From contig NZ_AVCJ01000007.1 in assembly GCF_000743535.1 (NCBI RefSeq), forward strand, positions 18,860 to 82,859: a DNA stretch of 64,000 bases, read 5' to 3'. The notes beneath the pieces are model-generated. The model was given only the letters and a program-made list of their open reading frames with translations. It did not search any database and was not told the origin of the DNA. Numbering within the stretch: position 1 is the first letter of the stretch; each line of letters opens with the position of its first letter. This DNA comes from Arenimonas donghaensis DSM 18148 = HO3-R19 (GTDB taxonomy: Bacteria; Pseudomonadota; Gammaproteobacteria; Xanthomonadales; Xanthomonadaceae). This document shows, piece by piece, positions 11,201 through 19,096 of this stretch. Both the position numbers and the translations under genes were made by a program.

Positions 11201-12294
11201 GCGAGGCCGCCAACGACGCCGTGCTGGAGCATCGCGACAGCCCGGTCACGGTGCCGCTGACCAACATGACCACGGTCACCGACGCCGCCGACCGCTATTC
11301 GTACTCCTTCGAAGGCAATGCCCAGGTGCTCGACCACATCGTGGTCAACCAGGCCCTGCTGGACACGGCGCCGGTGCGCACCGACCATGCCCGCATCAAC
11401 GCCGATTTCGCGGTGGACAGCTTCGGCGATGAAACCATGGCCGTGCGCATGTCCGACCACGACCCGGTGGTGCTGTACATCGGCGACGTCGCCTTCGTCA
11501 GCACCGACCTGGCGGTCAGCGCCTCCGGTCCGGCCAGCGCCATCGCCGGCGAGCCCATCCCGATGCAGGTCACGGTGAACAACCCGGGCCCGGCGTCGGC
11601 CACCGACGTCCTGGTCAGCCTGGCCTTCGACGCCGAGCTGCCCTCGCTGGGCGTGACCGCCCCGGCCGGCTTCGCCTGCGGCCCGGTCACGGTCGCCGCC
11701 GGCCAGACCACCGTCGACTGCGCCATCGCCGAAATGGCCCCGGGCAGCGCCGGCTTCGACCTGCTGGTCTCGACCGACCTGGCCACGGTGGTCCCGGCCG
11801 GCGGCCTGAGCCTGACGGCCCGGGTCGAAACCACCCGCACCGACGGCAACCCGGCCAACAACCTGGCCGTCGCCACCGTGCATCTGGTGCCGCCTTCGGC
11901 CAACCTGGCCCTGTACGTGGCGGAACTGCCCGACCCCAACCGTCCGGCGCGTGAAGGCATCGTCGGGCTGCTGGTCCGCAACAACGGTCCCAACGCCGCG
12001 CCCGGCACCTGGCTGGAGTTCACCGTGGGCACCAACGTCCAGGACGTCATCCCGCAGCCTGCGGCCGGCTGGACCTGCCACCTGGCCTCGACCAGTCGCA
12101 GCGCCCAGACCTTCCGCTGTGAATACGCCGGCGGCTACGGCGATGGCCAGGCGGACGTGGTCCGGTTCCGGGTGCAGGCACTGAGGTCCACCACGACCGC
12201 CTTCAGCGCCCGGACCGGCAGCGCCGCGAACGACCCGGTGTCGCGCAACAACAGCGTCAGCGGCAGCTTCCGGATCGGCATCGGCTCCCGGTAA
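8215..12294 (+). CDS. Secreted NucH/ExeM-type endonuclease with DUF11 repeats
   Basis: The 1359-residue exported protein has a signal peptide cut near residue 22 (VASA/QV). An N-terminal beta-rich segment (25-230) is followed by two DUF11-like repeats (about 235-490), an OB-fold-like module (about 497-610), an endonuclease/exonuclease/phosphatase domain (about 750-1090) and two further DUF11-like repeats to the C-terminus. EEP motifs are visible: VEMEN (about 811), GNHLLS (about 919), GDFNAFEF (about 975), LDHIVV (about 1040) and SDHDPV (about 1080), supplying the metal- and histidine-based active site. Family members are extracellular DNases that release nutrients or remodel biofilm DNA. There is no C-terminal membrane anchor, so it is probably released. 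Confidence 0.9.
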   Translation: MKLAPHVPVLLALCLSAGVASAQVSLTGPAYTQDFDSLANSGSGHTALPAGWLLSESGTNANGQYQAGNGSGNSGDSYSFGATGSSERALGGLLSGSLNPTFGACFTNNVGNTVTALDIAYTGEQWRSGTAGRIDTINFQYSLDATGLADGSWIDVDALDFNSPNTVGTGAKDGNDAANRAAVASQIAGLAIANGSGFCIRWTDFNASGSDDGLAVDGFSLTPVFQPPGADLSVGVSVDNNPATAGGTIQVRTRIENLSAIDSAPYTLRQDNLGELTYASGEIGSIVGDYRAGCSISTPSNVLSCSAATGAGPNSGYTVTLGFNIAAGAVGPLVFDAGFTASEGDTVPGNDRDVLVVPLAGQSSDIAVSLADSVDPAVPGSSLTYTATVTNNGPGRTYGMSLSLPLPANTTYVSSTFDPALFDACDVQAGVLECTGAQFVSSGASGNVTLEVLVDAGFLGNLSTTATAGSLVPDLVPANNSDTETTLVEIPRVAIHTVQGAGTQSALLGSLVEVEGIVTAQRFNNGFFLQTVPGQEDGNPATSEGILVFTGSAPPASAAVGNRVLVTGTVEEYRSSSNPHQGFVTELINPTISVVSSGNALPAAVEITAAMMDPSLPVETLEYLEGMRVSVGRLVATAPTEGSIDENDALAFPNGTFWGVVEGIERPFREQGVGVQDQSPPLPANTPRFDTNPERLRVQSRGQIGASPLVLDSGAIVTGLVGVLDYGFGTYILMPDPDAPVNVQGGSGPRPVAEADASEFTIAGANMLRFYDDVDDAGGDVPLTPVAFERRLAKASLAICDYLRTPDIIGVVEMENLHALQMLADRVNATCADGPNYVAYLQEGNDVGKINIGFLVDTTEVGPGIPRVQVLSVTQYGKNALITNPNASTSTMNDRPPLVLRAVVNASNGASAPVTVIGNHLLSLIDINDNDPGSNGYASNGQRRRVKRAEQAVFLASLVEQFQQADPDDRIVLLGDFNAFEFNDGYVDVMGIITGREAANDAVLEHRDSPVTVPLTNMTTVTDAADRYSYSFEGNAQVLDHIVVNQALLDTAPVRTDHARINADFAVDSFGDETMAVRMSDHDPVVLYIGDVAFVSTDLAVSASGPASAIAGEPIPMQVTVNNPGPASATDVLVSLAFDAELPSLGVTAPAGFACGPVTVAAGQTTVDCAIAEMAPGSAGFDLLVSTDLATVVPAGGLSLTARVETTRTDGNPANNLAVATVHLVPPSANLALYVAELPDPNRPAREGIVGLLVRNNGPNAAPGTWLEFTVGTNVQDVIPQPAAGWTCHLASTSRSAQTFRCEYAGGYGDGQADVVRFRVQALRSTTTAFSARTGSAANDPVSRNNSVSGSFRIGIGSR

Positions 12295-12317
12295 GCAATA
12301 CGGCACCGTAGGTGACA

Positions 12318-12349
12318 AAGGGCGCGGCCATGGCCGCGCCCTTTTCTTT
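12318..12349 (+). terminator. Rho-independent terminator of the nuclease gene
   Basis: AAGGGCGCGGCCA and TGGCCGCGCCCTT form a perfect 26-base palindrome (12318-12343) running into TTTTCTTT, 23 bases after the nuclease stop. Confidence 0.88.
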
Positions 12350-12410
12350 GGCGCAGCTTGCACTGGCCCGCTGCGGGCTGCTATCAAGCCCTTCTGCCAC
12401 GGAGGATCGA

Positions 12411-13484
12411 ATGAGTACCGTCGCCACCTTCGAAATCGAATATCTTCAATACCTTGCGCCCGATGGGCGGCTGGTGCGTGAAGACCTTCCCGATTTCGCG
12501 AAAGACCGCCGCAACCTCGTCGAACTGTTCAAGCACATGCTGCTGGTGCGCACCTTCGACACCAAGTCGGTGGCCCTGCAGCGCACCGGCAAGCTCGGCA
12601 CCTACGCCAGCTGCCTGGGCCACGAGGCCGCGCACATCGGCATCGGCAGCGCCATGCAATACGACGACGTGCTGGCGCCCAGCTACCGCGAATACGGCGC
12701 CCAGTTCATGCGCGGCGTGAAGCCGCGCGACGTGCTGATGTATTGGGGTGGCGACGAGCGCGGCAACGATTTCTCCGGTCCGCCCCACGACTATCCCTGG
12801 TGCGTGCCCATCGCCACCCAGTGCCTGCACGCGGCCGGCGCGGCGCTGGCCTTCAAGCTGCGCGGCGAACCGCGGGTGGCGGTCACCTGCGTCGGCGACG
12901 GCGGCAGCTCCAAGACCGACACCTACGCCGCCATCAACTCGGCCGGCGCCTATGCCCTGCCCTTCGTGCTGTGCATCATCAACAACGGCTGTGCGATCTC
13001 GGTGCCGCGCAAGGCCCAGACCGGCGCCCGGACCCTGGCCCAGAAGGGCATCGCCGGCGGCCTGGACTGCGTCCAGGTGGACGGCAATGACATCATCGCC
13101 GTGCGCGCCGCGATGGACCATGCGCTCAAGCGCGCCCGCAACGGCCACGGTGGCAGCGTGCTTGAACTGGTCACCTACCGCCTGTCCGACCACACCACGG
13201 CCGACGACGCCCGACGCTACCGCGACGACGCCGAGGTCAAGGAAGCCTGGGAGCGCGAACCGATGTCGCGCCTGCGCACGTTCCTGATTTCCGAAGGCGT
13301 CTGGAGCGAGGCCGAAGAGGCCGAGTGGAAGGAGGAATGCGGCAAGCGCGTGGACGAGGAGGTCAATGCCTACCTCGAAACCAAGGTGCAGCCAGTGGAG
13401 GCCATGTTCGACTACCTCTACGCCGAACTACCCGCCGACCTGGAAGCCCAGCGCGCCGACGCGATCAAGTGGGAGGGCCGCTGA
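12411..13484 (+). CDS. 2-oxoacid dehydrogenase E1 component, alpha subunit
   Basis: The 357-residue thiamin-diphosphate-dependent subunit decarboxylates pyruvate or a branched-chain 2-oxoacid and passes the acyl group to lipoyl-E2. The cofactor motif GDGGSSKTDTYAAINSA...IINN (about residues 163-187) binds ThDP and magnesium. The phosphorylation-loop-like segment YRLSDHTTADDARRY is near residues 257-271. ATG 12411 has GGAGG at the right distance. The beta subunit follows one base later and E2 ten bases after that, so E1a-E1b-E2 form one operon after a strong terminator. No E3 is nearby; a shared dihydrolipoamide dehydrogenase must serve. Pyruvate versus branched-chain specificity cannot be settled by eye; the branched-chain type seems slightly more likely. 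Confidence 0.9.
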   Translation: MSTVATFEIEYLQYLAPDGRLVREDLPDFAKDRRNLVELFKHMLLVRTFDTKSVALQRTGKLGTYASCLGHEAAHIGIGSAMQYDDVLAPSYREYGAQFMRGVKPRDVLMYWGGDERGNDFSGPPHDYPWCVPIATQCLHAAGAALAFKLRGEPRVAVTCVGDGGSSKTDTYAAINSAGAYALPFVLCIINNGCAISVPRKAQTGARTLAQKGIAGGLDCVQVDGNDIIAVRAAMDHALKRARNGHGGSVLELVTYRLSDHTTADDARRYRDDAEVKEAWEREPMSRLRTFLISEGVWSEAEEAEWKEECGKRVDEEVNAYLETKVQPVEAMFDYLYAELPADLEAQRADAIKWEGR

Positions 13485-13485
13485 T

Positions 13486-14466
13486 ATGGCCGCCATCACG
13501 CTGATCGAGGCGATCACCCAGGCGCTGGCCTGGGAAATGAAGCATGACGACACCGTGCTGGTGATCGGCGAAGACGTCGGCATCAACGGCGGCGTGTTCC
13601 GGGCCACCGCGGGCCTGCAGCAGACCTTCGGCGACCAGCGCGTCATCGACACCCCGCTGGACGAAACCACCATCGCCGGCCTCACCGTCGGCCTGGCCTC
13701 GCAGGGCATGAAGCCCGTGGCCGAGGCGCAGTTCGACGGCTTCATGTACCCGATGGTCGACCACATCGTCTGCCACGCGGCGCGCTTCCGCTACCGCACC
13801 CGCGGCCGGCTGACCTGCCCGATGGTGCTGCGCGTGCCCTGGGGCGGCGGCATCCGCGCGCCCGAGCACCACAGCGAGGCCAACGAGGCGATCTTCACCA
13901 ACGTCCCCGGCCTGCGCGTGGTGATGCCGTCGTCACCGCAGCGCGCCTACGGCCTGCTGCTGGCCGCCATCCGCGACCCGGACCCGGTCATCTTCATGGA
14001 GCCCAAGCGCATCTACCGGCAGTACAAGGAAGAGGTGCCCGACGACGGCGAGGCGCTGCCGCTGGACGTGTGCTTCCAGCTGCGCGACGGCGACGACCTG
14101 ACGCTGGTCACCTGGGGCGCACAGGTCAAGGAAACCCTGGAAGCGGCGGAGAAGCTGGCCGAGGACGGCATCAGCGCCGAGGTCATCGACGTCGCCACGC
14201 TCAAGCCGCTGGACTTCGACACCATCCGTGAATCGGTGGCCAAGACCGGCCGCTGCGTCATCGTGCACGAGGCCGCGAAGACCGCGGGCTTCGGCGCCGA
14301 GATCGCCGCGCGCCTGGCCGAGGAATCCATGTACGACCTGCTGGCGCCGGTCGAGCGCGTCACCGGCTACGACACCCACATCCCCCTGTTCCGCCTCGAG
14401 ATGAAGTACCTGCCGAGCGTGGACAAGATCGTCGCCGCCGCCAAGCGCACGCTGGCGGCCGGCTGA
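13486..14466 (+). CDS. 2-oxoacid dehydrogenase E1 component, beta subunit
   Basis: The 326-residue protein completes the alpha2-beta2 E1 heterotetramer. Family markers are GEDVGINGGVFRATAGL near residues 25-41, DTPLDETTIAGLTVGLA, LRVPWGGGIRAPEHHSEANE with the conserved histidine pair near the active site, and FMEPKRIYR. ATG 13486 lies one base after the alpha subunit stop, which indicates translational coupling and equal synthesis of the two subunits. A longer frame beginning at 13366 runs inside the alpha gene and is discarded. Confidence 0.95.
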   Translation: MAAITLIEAITQALAWEMKHDDTVLVIGEDVGINGGVFRATAGLQQTFGDQRVIDTPLDETTIAGLTVGLASQGMKPVAEAQFDGFMYPMVDHIVCHAARFRYRTRGRLTCPMVLRVPWGGGIRAPEHHSEANEAIFTNVPGLRVVMPSSPQRAYGLLLAAIRDPDPVIFMEPKRIYRQYKEEVPDDGEALPLDVCFQLRDGDDLTLVTWGAQVKETLEAAEKLAEDGISAEVIDVATLKPLDFDTIRESVAKTGRCVIVHEAAKTAGFGAEIAARLAEESMYDLLAPVERVTGYDTHIPLFRLEMKYLPSVDKIVAAAKRTLAAG

Positions 14467-14475
14467 GGACTAGCG

Positions 14476-15858
14476 ATGAGCGAAAAGAAACTCTTCAAGC
14501 TGCCCGACCTGGGCGAAGGCCTGCCCGACGCGGAAATCGTCGAGTGGCTGGTCAAGGAAGGCGAGACCATCAAGCTCGACGAGCCGCTGGTGTCGATGGA
14601 AACCGCCAAGGCCGTGGTCGAGGTGCCCTCGCCGTTTTCCGGCAAGGTGACCCGCCTGGCCGGCAAGGCCGGCGACGTCATCGAAACCGGCAGCTGGCTG
14701 GTCGAGATCGAAATCGACCCGTCCCTGCCCCAGCGCGCCGACGCCCAGGACACGGGCCACGCCCACGGCCACAAGGGGGCCGGCAAGCCGGTCCCCAACG
14801 AAGCATCGCGCGATGACGGGGACGACCTCACCGTGGTCGCTTCGGACGAGGGCGGCGAAATCCGCGAACAGCCCGCCGGCGACGACGGGAAGAAGTCCGC
14901 CGACGCCGGCACCGTGGTCGGGGCCATGCAGAGCTCCGACGCCGTGCGCAGCGAACAGGCGGTCGCCGTCGGCGGCGTGCGCGCCATGCCTGCCGTGCGC
15001 GCCCTGGCCAGGAAACTGAAAGTCGACCTGGCGCGCGTCAGGCCCAGTGGTACCGACGGCGTGGTCACGGCCGCTGACGTGAAAAAAGCCGCGGCGGATG
15101 GCAGTGCCGCCCAGGCGCCTGGTGGCGGTCGTGCCGCGGCCGCGCAGTCGCCCGCACGATCCGCACCGGCCCCGGCTCCGTCGCCCGGCCGTCCGGCACC
15201 GGCCAGGGCCGACGCCGCGCTCGACGTGGACGAACCCATCCGCGGCGTGCGCCGCAACATGGTCCGCACGATGTCGCAGGCCCATGCCGAAGTCGTGCCG
15301 ACCTCGCTGATGGACGACGCCGACATCCATGCCTGGGCGCCGGGCGAGGACATCATGGCGCGCATGATCCGTGCGATCGCCGTGGCCTCCGAGGCCGAGC
15401 CGGCGATGAACGCCTGGCTCAACGCCAAGGAGGGCACGCTGCGCCGGCATGCCCGCGTGGACGTCGGCATCGCCGTGGACTCGCCCGATGGCCTGTTCGT
15501 GGCCAACCTGCGCAATGCCGAACGCCTCGAACCGCACCAGGTGCGCCAGGCCATCAACCGCATCCGCGACGGGGTCAAGAACCGCTCGCTGCCGCCGGAA
15601 GAGCTGCGCGACTACACCATCATGCTGTCCAATTTCGGCGTCTTCGCCGGCAAGTACGCCACGCCGGTGGTGGTTCCGCCCTGCGTGGCCATCATTGGCG
15701 CCGGTCGCCTGCACCACGCGGTGGTGCCGGTGCTGGGCGGCCTGGAAACGCATCGGATCATGCCGATCTCGCTCACCTTCGACCACCGCGCCGCCACCGG
15801 CGGCGAGGCCGCGCGTTTCCTGCGCGCCCTGCTCGACGATCTCCAGCGCGCGCGCTGA
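14476..15858 (+). CDS. Dihydrolipoamide acyltransferase (E2) of a 2-oxoacid dehydrogenase complex
   Basis: The 460-residue E2 core protein has a lipoyl domain (about 1-82; lipoylated lysine in SMETAKAVVEV), a long acidic then Ala/Pro-rich linker, a peripheral subunit-binding domain (about 172-210, MPAVRALARKLKVDLARVRPSG) and the catalytic acyltransferase domain (about 250-460). The catalytic motif is FDHRAATGGEAARFL. The histidine is present, but the HxxxDG aspartate is Thr-Gly, a variant also seen in branched-chain E2 proteins. It is the third gene of the operon. Its stop overlaps the ATG of the VOC gene. Confidence 0.93.
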   Translation: MSEKKLFKLPDLGEGLPDAEIVEWLVKEGETIKLDEPLVSMETAKAVVEVPSPFSGKVTRLAGKAGDVIETGSWLVEIEIDPSLPQRADAQDTGHAHGHKGAGKPVPNEASRDDGDDLTVVASDEGGEIREQPAGDDGKKSADAGTVVGAMQSSDAVRSEQAVAVGGVRAMPAVRALARKLKVDLARVRPSGTDGVVTAADVKKAAADGSAAQAPGGGRAAAAQSPARSAPAPAPSPGRPAPARADAALDVDEPIRGVRRNMVRTMSQAHAEVVPTSLMDDADIHAWAPGEDIMARMIRAIAVASEAEPAMNAWLNAKEGTLRRHARVDVGIAVDSPDGLFVANLRNAERLEPHQVRQAINRIRDGVKNRSLPPEELRDYTIMLSNFGVFAGKYATPVVVPPCVAIIGAGRLHHAVVPVLGGLETHRIMPISLTFDHRAATGGEAARFLRALLDDLQRAR

Positions 15859-16247
15859 TGGCGCATTTTAGCCGCCTCGCCGGTTTCATCATTGACTGCG
15901 AAGGCGGCTCGTTGGGAGCGGCTGCCGATTTCTGGAGCCAGGCATTGGGTCTGCCGGTGACCGACCCCGACGAAGGCGGCCTGGACAAGTACGCCCGCCT
16001 CGACGGCACCCGGCTGGGCCTGCACATCGAGGTCCAGAAGGTGAAACACCCTTCGCGAGTGCATCTGGACGTGGAAAGCGACGACATCGAAGCCGAGGCC
16101 CGCCGCCTGGTCGCGCTGGGCGCCGTGGAAGTCTCGCGCCCGCACGATGGCCGCTGGATCGTGCTCGAAGCACCGACGGGTCACCGCTTTTGCGTGGTGC
16201 GTTCGCGCGAGCGGCTCACCCGGGCCAACGCCAATGCGTACCCCTGA
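15858..16247 (+). CDS. VOC (glyoxalase/dioxygenase-fold) family protein
   Basis: The 129-residue protein has one betaalphabetabetabeta pair typical of the vicinal oxygen chelate superfamily: SRLAGFIIDCEGG...AADFWSQALGLPV at the start and HLDVESDDIEAEARRLVALGAVEV...WIVLEAPTGHRFCVV at the end. Its ATG shares a base with the E2 stop codon (TGATG), so it is translated together with the dehydrogenase operon. The substrate is unknown; this subclass often has no assigned activity. The metal-binding residues are not complete enough to call an enzyme. Confidence 0.8.
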   Translation: MAHFSRLAGFIIDCEGGSLGAAADFWSQALGLPVTDPDEGGLDKYARLDGTRLGLHIEVQKVKHPSRVHLDVESDDIEAEARRLVALGAVEVSRPHDGRWIVLEAPTGHRFCVVRSRERLTRANANAYP

Positions 16248-16259
16248 TCGGCCTTCGGC

Positions 16260-16580
16260 CTAGCCTGCCGCCGGGCGCTTGAAACGCTGCCCGCGCCACG
16301 CCCACGCTGCGGCCAGCACGATCAGGAAGGCCTTGTAGGCCAGCAGGCTGGCCAGCACCTGGCGCCAGATCGGCCCCGCTTCGATGTCCGTGGCCGCGGT
16401 TGCGAAGCCCCAGCGGCCGGCCAGGAACGCAGCCGTGAAAGCCAGCACCAGCGCAAGCAGGTCAAAGCGTCGACGCGCCGGGGATTTTTCCATCGTCCTG
16501 GGGTAGAACCAGAACAGCACGCCCAGGATCGCGAACCACGGCAGGAACAGGATCAGCGCGAGATCGGCGATGTCGGCCAT
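16260..16580 (-). CDS. Small membrane protein of unknown function, coupled to trpS
   Basis: The 106-residue protein has three predicted membrane segments: residues 5-26 (ADLALILFLPWFAILGVLFW), 41-60 and 79-95. A short basic loop (TMEKSPARRRFD) lies between the first two and a basic tail (RGQRFKRPAAG) at the end. I do not recognise the family. Its ATG overlaps the trpS stop by one base (TGATG), so it is translated after trpS. It faces the VOC gene end-to-end with a 12-base gap that holds only a tiny GGCC-TTC-GGCC hairpin. Confidence 0.75.
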   Translation of the reverse strand: MADIADLALILFLPWFAILGVLFWFYPRTMEKSPARRRFDLLALVLAFTAAFLAGRWGFATAATDIEAGPIWRQVLASLLAYKAFLIVLAAAWAWRGQRFKRPAAG

Positions 16581-17902
16581 CAGGCGTCCTCCTGCGCGAA
16601 GGCCGACAGCGCGGCGGTGGCCTCCGAAAGCGCCACCCCCGGGGCCAGCATGCCCACGCGGGTCTCGCCCAGCCAGAGCGCTTCGTCCTTCTGATGCAGG
16701 CCGGCGGCGCCTTCCAATTTCAGTCGCGCCACCAGCACGCCGGCCTCGCGCGGCGATTCGAAGCCGCCGCCGGTCAGCAGCTCGTCACCCGCGCCGTCGA
16801 CCAGCTTGAAGTGGAAGCGGCCATCCTTTTCGCGGTACTGCTTGAACTGGGGACGTCCCGCCCTGGCGGGGCTTGCGGCCTTGGTGCCCGCCTGCTCGCG
16901 CAGGTCGCGCAAGCCCACCGCCCGGCGCAGGTCGGTCATCAGCGGCCCGGCAATGGCGCGTGCCTTCGCCGCGCCCGCCCGCAGCACGTCTTCGATGTGG
17001 TCGGGCCGCGCCATCAGGGCCTCGTATTTCTCGCGCAGCGGCGACAGCTCCTGGTCCAGGCGTTCGAACAGGGCCTGCTTGGCCTCGCCCCAGGCGATGC
17101 CCTCGGCGAAGTCACGAGCGAACTGTTCGGATTGCGCCGGCGTCGCGAACGCCTGGTGCAGCTGGAACAGCGCCGAGCCTTCCGTGTCCTTGGGCTCGCC
17201 GGGCGCGCGCGAGTCGGTGACGATGGAGAACACCAGCTTCCTTAGCATCTCGCGCGGCGCGAACAGGGGGATGGTGTTGTCGTAGCTCTTGCTCATCTTG
17301 CGACCGTCCAGGCCCGGCAGCGTCGCGACGTTTTCCTCGATGGCGGCTTCCGGCAACACGAAGTGCTCGCCGTAGAGGTGATTGAAGCGGGCGCCGAAGT
17401 CGCGGGCCATCTCGATGTGCTGCACCTGGTCGCGCCCGACCGGCACCGAGTGCGCCTTGAACATCAGGATGTCGGCAGCCATGAGCACCGGGTACATGAA
17501 CAGGCCGGCGCTGATGCCGGCGTCCGGGTCTTCGCCGGCTTCGTTGTTCTTGTCCACCGCGGCCTTGTAGGCGTGCGCACGATTGAGGATGCCCTTGCCG
17601 GCGACGCAGGTCAGCAGCCAGGTCAGCTCGGGAATCTCCGGGATGTCCGACTGCCGGTAGAACCAGACCTGGTCGGGGTCGAGCCCGCAGGCCAGCCAGC
17701 TGGCGGCGATTTCCAGGGTCGAGCGCTGCACCCGGGCCGGGTCCTGCACCTTGATCAGGGCGTGGTAGTCGGCCAGGAAGAAGAAGCTCTCGGCCCCGGG
17801 CTGGCGGCTGGCGGCCACGGCCGGGCGGATGGCGCCGGCGTAGTTGCCCAGGTGCGGGGTGCCGGAGGTGGTGATGCCGGTAAGGACGCGGGTGACGGTC
17901 AT
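16580..17902 (-). CDS. trpS: Tryptophan--tRNA ligase
   Basis: The 440-residue class I aminoacyl-tRNA synthetase charges tRNA-Trp. The HIGH-like motif is GTPHLGNYAG near residues 15-24, and the KMSKS motif is present exactly (DGRKMSKSYDN, about 202). AADILMFKAHSVPVGRDQVQH is a further family block. It is the long form: after about 335 residues of catalytic core there is a roughly 100-residue C-terminal extension (SPARAGRPQFKQYREKDGRFHFKLVDGAGDELL onward), found in xanthomonad TrpS proteins and resembling a small appended domain of unknown role. ATG 17902 begins MTVTRVLTG. It is divergent from the lipoprotein gene at 18007. Confidence 0.96.
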   Translation of the reverse strand: MTVTRVLTGITTSGTPHLGNYAGAIRPAVAASRQPGAESFFFLADYHALIKVQDPARVQRSTLEIAASWLACGLDPDQVWFYRQSDIPEIPELTWLLTCVAGKGILNRAHAYKAAVDKNNEAGEDPDAGISAGLFMYPVLMAADILMFKAHSVPVGRDQVQHIEMARDFGARFNHLYGEHFVLPEAAIEENVATLPGLDGRKMSKSYDNTIPLFAPREMLRKLVFSIVTDSRAPGEPKDTEGSALFQLHQAFATPAQSEQFARDFAEGIAWGEAKQALFERLDQELSPLREKYEALMARPDHIEDVLRAGAAKARAIAGPLMTDLRRAVGLRDLREQAGTKAASPARAGRPQFKQYREKDGRFHFKLVDGAGDELLTGGGFESPREAGVLVARLKLEGAAGLHQKDEALWLGETRVGMLAPGVALSEATAALSAFAQEDA

Positions 17903-18006
17903 GGCGTGGCGGTCTGGGAAAACCCGGCAAGTTTACCGTGTCACCGGGGCCAACCCCGTTTCGCGCCCGGGAACGTTGCATTCCCACACCGAACAAGGAG
18001 CCCGCC

Positions 18007-18792
18007 ATGAGAACCCTGCCCACCCTTCTGCTTGCCCTGGCCGCCCTGGCCAGCCTGCCTGCCTGCGCCCGCCAGGCGCCCCTGGTCGACCTGCAGGTGC
18101 ACGACCTCGAGCGCGGCCACGCCCTGCCCTGGCACCCGCATCGCGGCCGCCATTACATCGAAGGCCAGCCTGGCCACCGCTACAGCCTGGTGCTGCACAA
18201 CACCAGCGGCGAGCGGGTCCTGGCGGTGGTGTCGGTCGACGGGGTCAACGTGATCAGCGGCGAAACCGCCGGCACCGGCCAGTCCGGCTACGTGCTCGGA
18301 CCCTGGCAGCGCCTGGAGATCAAGGGCTGGCGCAAGAACCTGTCGGAGGTCGCCGAATTCCACTTCACCGCCCTGCAGGACAGCTACGCGGCCCGCACCG
18401 GCCGCCCCGACAATGTCGGCGTGATCGGCGTGGCGGTGTTCCGCGAACGCCAGCCGCCGGCCTGGCAGGCACCGGCGCCGATCGCCCGCTCGCGCCAGGA
18501 GGCGTCCGGCAAGCCCGGGGCGTCCGCCGATGCCGCCGCGCCGTCCGCCGGGTCGCGCCACATGCCCGAGTCGCTGGCGCGCCAGCAGGTGGGCACCGGC
18601 CATGGCGAACGACGCCGGGACGCCGCCACGGTGACCACCTTCGAACGCGCGAGCCGCTGGCCAGCGCAGCAACTCTCGCTCTACTACGACGGCAGCCAGG
18701 CGCTGGCAGCCCGCGGGATCCTTCCCCGTCACTGGCCCCTGCACGAACCGGCGCCGGAGGCCTTCCCGATCGGGTTCGCACCCGACCCGTGA
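18007..18792 (+). CDS. Hypothetical exported protein, possible lipoprotein
   Basis: The 261-residue protein starts MRTLPTLLLALAALASLPAC, a signal peptide ending in a lipobox-like SLPAC with Cys20, so it may be a lipoprotein or simply exported. The mature part has a beta-rich domain (about 45-145, with GQPGHRYSLVLHNTSGERVL and VSVDGVNVISGETA) and then an Ala/Ser/Arg-rich, probably disordered stretch. ATG 18007 follows AAGGAG at good spacing. I have seen similar proteins only as conserved hypotheticals and assign no function. A bidirectional terminator follows. Confidence 0.78.
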   Translation: MRTLPTLLLALAALASLPACARQAPLVDLQVHDLERGHALPWHPHRGRHYIEGQPGHRYSLVLHNTSGERVLAVVSVDGVNVISGETAGTGQSGYVLGPWQRLEIKGWRKNLSEVAEFHFTALQDSYAARTGRPDNVGVIGVAVFRERQPPAWQAPAPIARSRQEASGKPGASADAAAPSAGSRHMPESLARQQVGTGHGERRRDAATVTTFERASRWPAQQLSLYYDGSQALAARGILPRHWPLHEPAPEAFPIGFAPDP

Positions 18793-18803
18793 ATCACACG
18801 ACG

Positions 18804-18833
18804 AAAAAAGGCCGGGCATCGCTGCCCGGCCTT
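18804..18833 (-). terminator. Bidirectional terminator between the exported-protein gene and the entericidin gene
   Basis: AAGGCCGGGCA/TGCCCGGCCTT (18808-18818 with 18823-18833) has a TCGC loop, and on the minus strand six T residues follow (18809-18804). It lies 24 bases after the entericidin-like gene stop, and on the + strand 15 bases after the exported-protein gene. Confidence 0.9.
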
Positions 18834-18856
18834 CGTCCACTGGAAACACAGTGGTG

Positions 18857-18997
18857 TCAGTTCTTGGCTTCTTCCGCCGCTTCCTCGAGCTCGTCGCCGG
18901 CCTTGGAGACATCCTTGCCGAAGCCTTGCACGGTATTGCAGCCGGAAAGCGCGAACGCGGCCAGCAAGGCCGCCAGCATCCAACGGGTACGTGACAT
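18857..18997 (-). CDS. Entericidin A/B-family small lipoprotein
   Basis: A 46-codon gene starts MSRTRWMLAALLAAFALSGC and continues NTVQGFGKDVSKAGDELEEA. The signal peptide ends in the lipobox LSGC (Cys20). The mature 27 residues carry the entericidin hallmark NTVxGxGKDVxxxG followed by an acidic amphipathic helix. Family members are tiny envelope lipoproteins linked to stress-induced lysis or membrane remodelling. AGGAG precedes the ATG, a promoter with TTGACA lies upstream (19028-19055), and a strong terminator follows, so it is a complete single-gene unit. There is only one copy here; the paired antidote seen in enterobacteria is not visible. Confidence 0.9.
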   Translation of the reverse strand: MSRTRWMLAALLAAFALSGCNTVQGFGKDVSKAGDELEEAAEEAKN

Positions 18998-19027
18998 GGG
19001 ACTCTCCTGTGGGTTGATTGCGCCCTG

Positions 19028-19055
19028 AGTCTATCCTTGGCCGCCCGGCTGTCAA
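19028..19055 (-). promoter_or_regulatory. Sigma-70 type promoter of the entericidin-like gene
   Basis: On the minus strand TTGACA (19055-19050), a 16-base spacer and TAGACT (19033-19028) lie about 30 bases upstream of the entericidin-like ATG. A perfect -35 and a good -10 make this one of the clearest promoters in the window. Confidence 0.7.
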
Positions 19056-19096
19056 TCACCGGTGCCGCAGGTTTCACGGATGATTCACGCCCCGGT

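Noticed and set aside
8383..12387. Open frame of 1334 codons antisense to the nuclease gene
   Set aside because: It is the mirror of a high-GC coding sequence: composition is Arg/Ala/Gly/His-rich with no domain motif, while the plus-strand frame has a signal peptide and all EEP motifs.
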